Positions 14,323-14,389 of a stretch of DNA of 14,389 bases are shown piece after piece. Numbering within the stretch: the first letter of the stretch is position 1; every line of letters starts with the position of its first letter. A program made the position numbers and the translations under genes. The stretch comes from Tepidimicrobium sp. (lineage in GTDB: Bacteria; Bacillota; Clostridia; Tissierellales; Tepidimicrobiaceae), in the NCBI GenBank assembly GCA_012839395.1, contig DUNJ01000063.1, forward strand, positions 1 through 14,389. The letters run 5' to 3'. A model generated the notes under the pieces. The model saw nothing but the letters and a program-made list of their open reading frames with translations, did no database searches and was not told where the DNA came from.

Positions 14323-14331
14323 CCGGCTCAC

Positions 14332-14389
14332 CCCCCTTTGCCTAATATATTACTTCCCACTACTAGGGCAGACTAGGGACTTTCACCCA
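14332..14389. other. Partial upstream region of nfeD, content unresolved
   Basis: These last 58 bases lie upstream of nfeD on the minus strand. A short reading frame from the window edge (8 codons) ends with TAG at 14363-14365 and could be the tail of an upstream gene. The heptamer CCCTAGT occurs twice, 10 nt apart. Several bases can pair (CCC with GGG around TAGTAGT). A TAATATATT stretch could hold a -10 element, but I find no fitting -35. The region is cut by the window edge. Confidence 0.3.

Noticed and set aside
14332..14389. Cobalamin riboswitch
   Set aside because: GGTGAAAGTCC is reminiscent of it, but the conserved CCCGCNACTGT box is absent and the neighbouring genes have no B12 link.

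Overview
The window is a tightly packed chromosomal stretch, with every convincing gene on the minus strand. It appears to come from a spore-forming, low-to-mid GC Clostridia/Tissierellia-type Firmicute. The reasons are the gene order (very close to the Bacillus subtilis yqeZ/yqfA to yqfL block), the sporulation genes yqfC and yqfD, strong purine-rich ribosome binding sites of the AGGAGGG type, and heavy use of AUA (Ile) and AGG (Arg) codons. I cannot name the genus.

In transcription order (right to left) there are three apparent units. Unit A (14322 to 11581) holds nfeD (membrane serine protease/NfeD), floA (flotillin-like scaffold) and a 135-aa unrecognised membrane-anchored Lys/Pro-rich protein. 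It ends in a strong intrinsic terminator at 11581-11615. Unit B (11561 to about 4707) starts with a promoter that closely fits the mother-cell sigma-E consensus. It carries yqfC, yqfD, phoH, ybeY, a dgkA-PAP2 fusion, a YerB/DUF3048 lipoprotein, era, recO and a DUF4342 gene. Unit C (4727 to 100) starts with a vegetative-type promoter whose -35 box lies inside a palindrome overlapping the DUF4342 stop codon. A short structured leader follows, then glyQ, glyS, a CcpN-type HTH-CBS repressor gene and ppsR (PPDK kinase/phosphorylase). It ends in an intrinsic terminator at 100-129.

The functions fit together as conserved core biology. Unit A concerns membrane microdomains. Unit B concerns spore envelope morphogenesis, rRNA/ribosome maturation (phoH, ybeY, era), undecaprenyl lipid recycling (dgkA-PAP2) and recombination (recO). 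Unit C concerns glycyl-tRNA supply and control of the PEP/pyruvate node. Compared with B. subtilis the block lacks yqfF/pgpH (expected between phoH and ybeY) and cdd (expected before era). It gains the DUF3048 and DUF4342 genes and has a different protein in the yqfB slot.

Several start codons were moved from the longest open frame to the start supported by a Shine-Dalgarno site, and non-ATG starts are likely for nfeD and phoH. No tRNA, rRNA, CRISPR array, insertion sequence or complete mobile element is visible. No gene-free stretch exceeds about 130 bases. I do not see a clearly new multi-gene system. The best candidates for something undescribed are the 135-aa FloA-neighbour protein and the compact glyQS control region.
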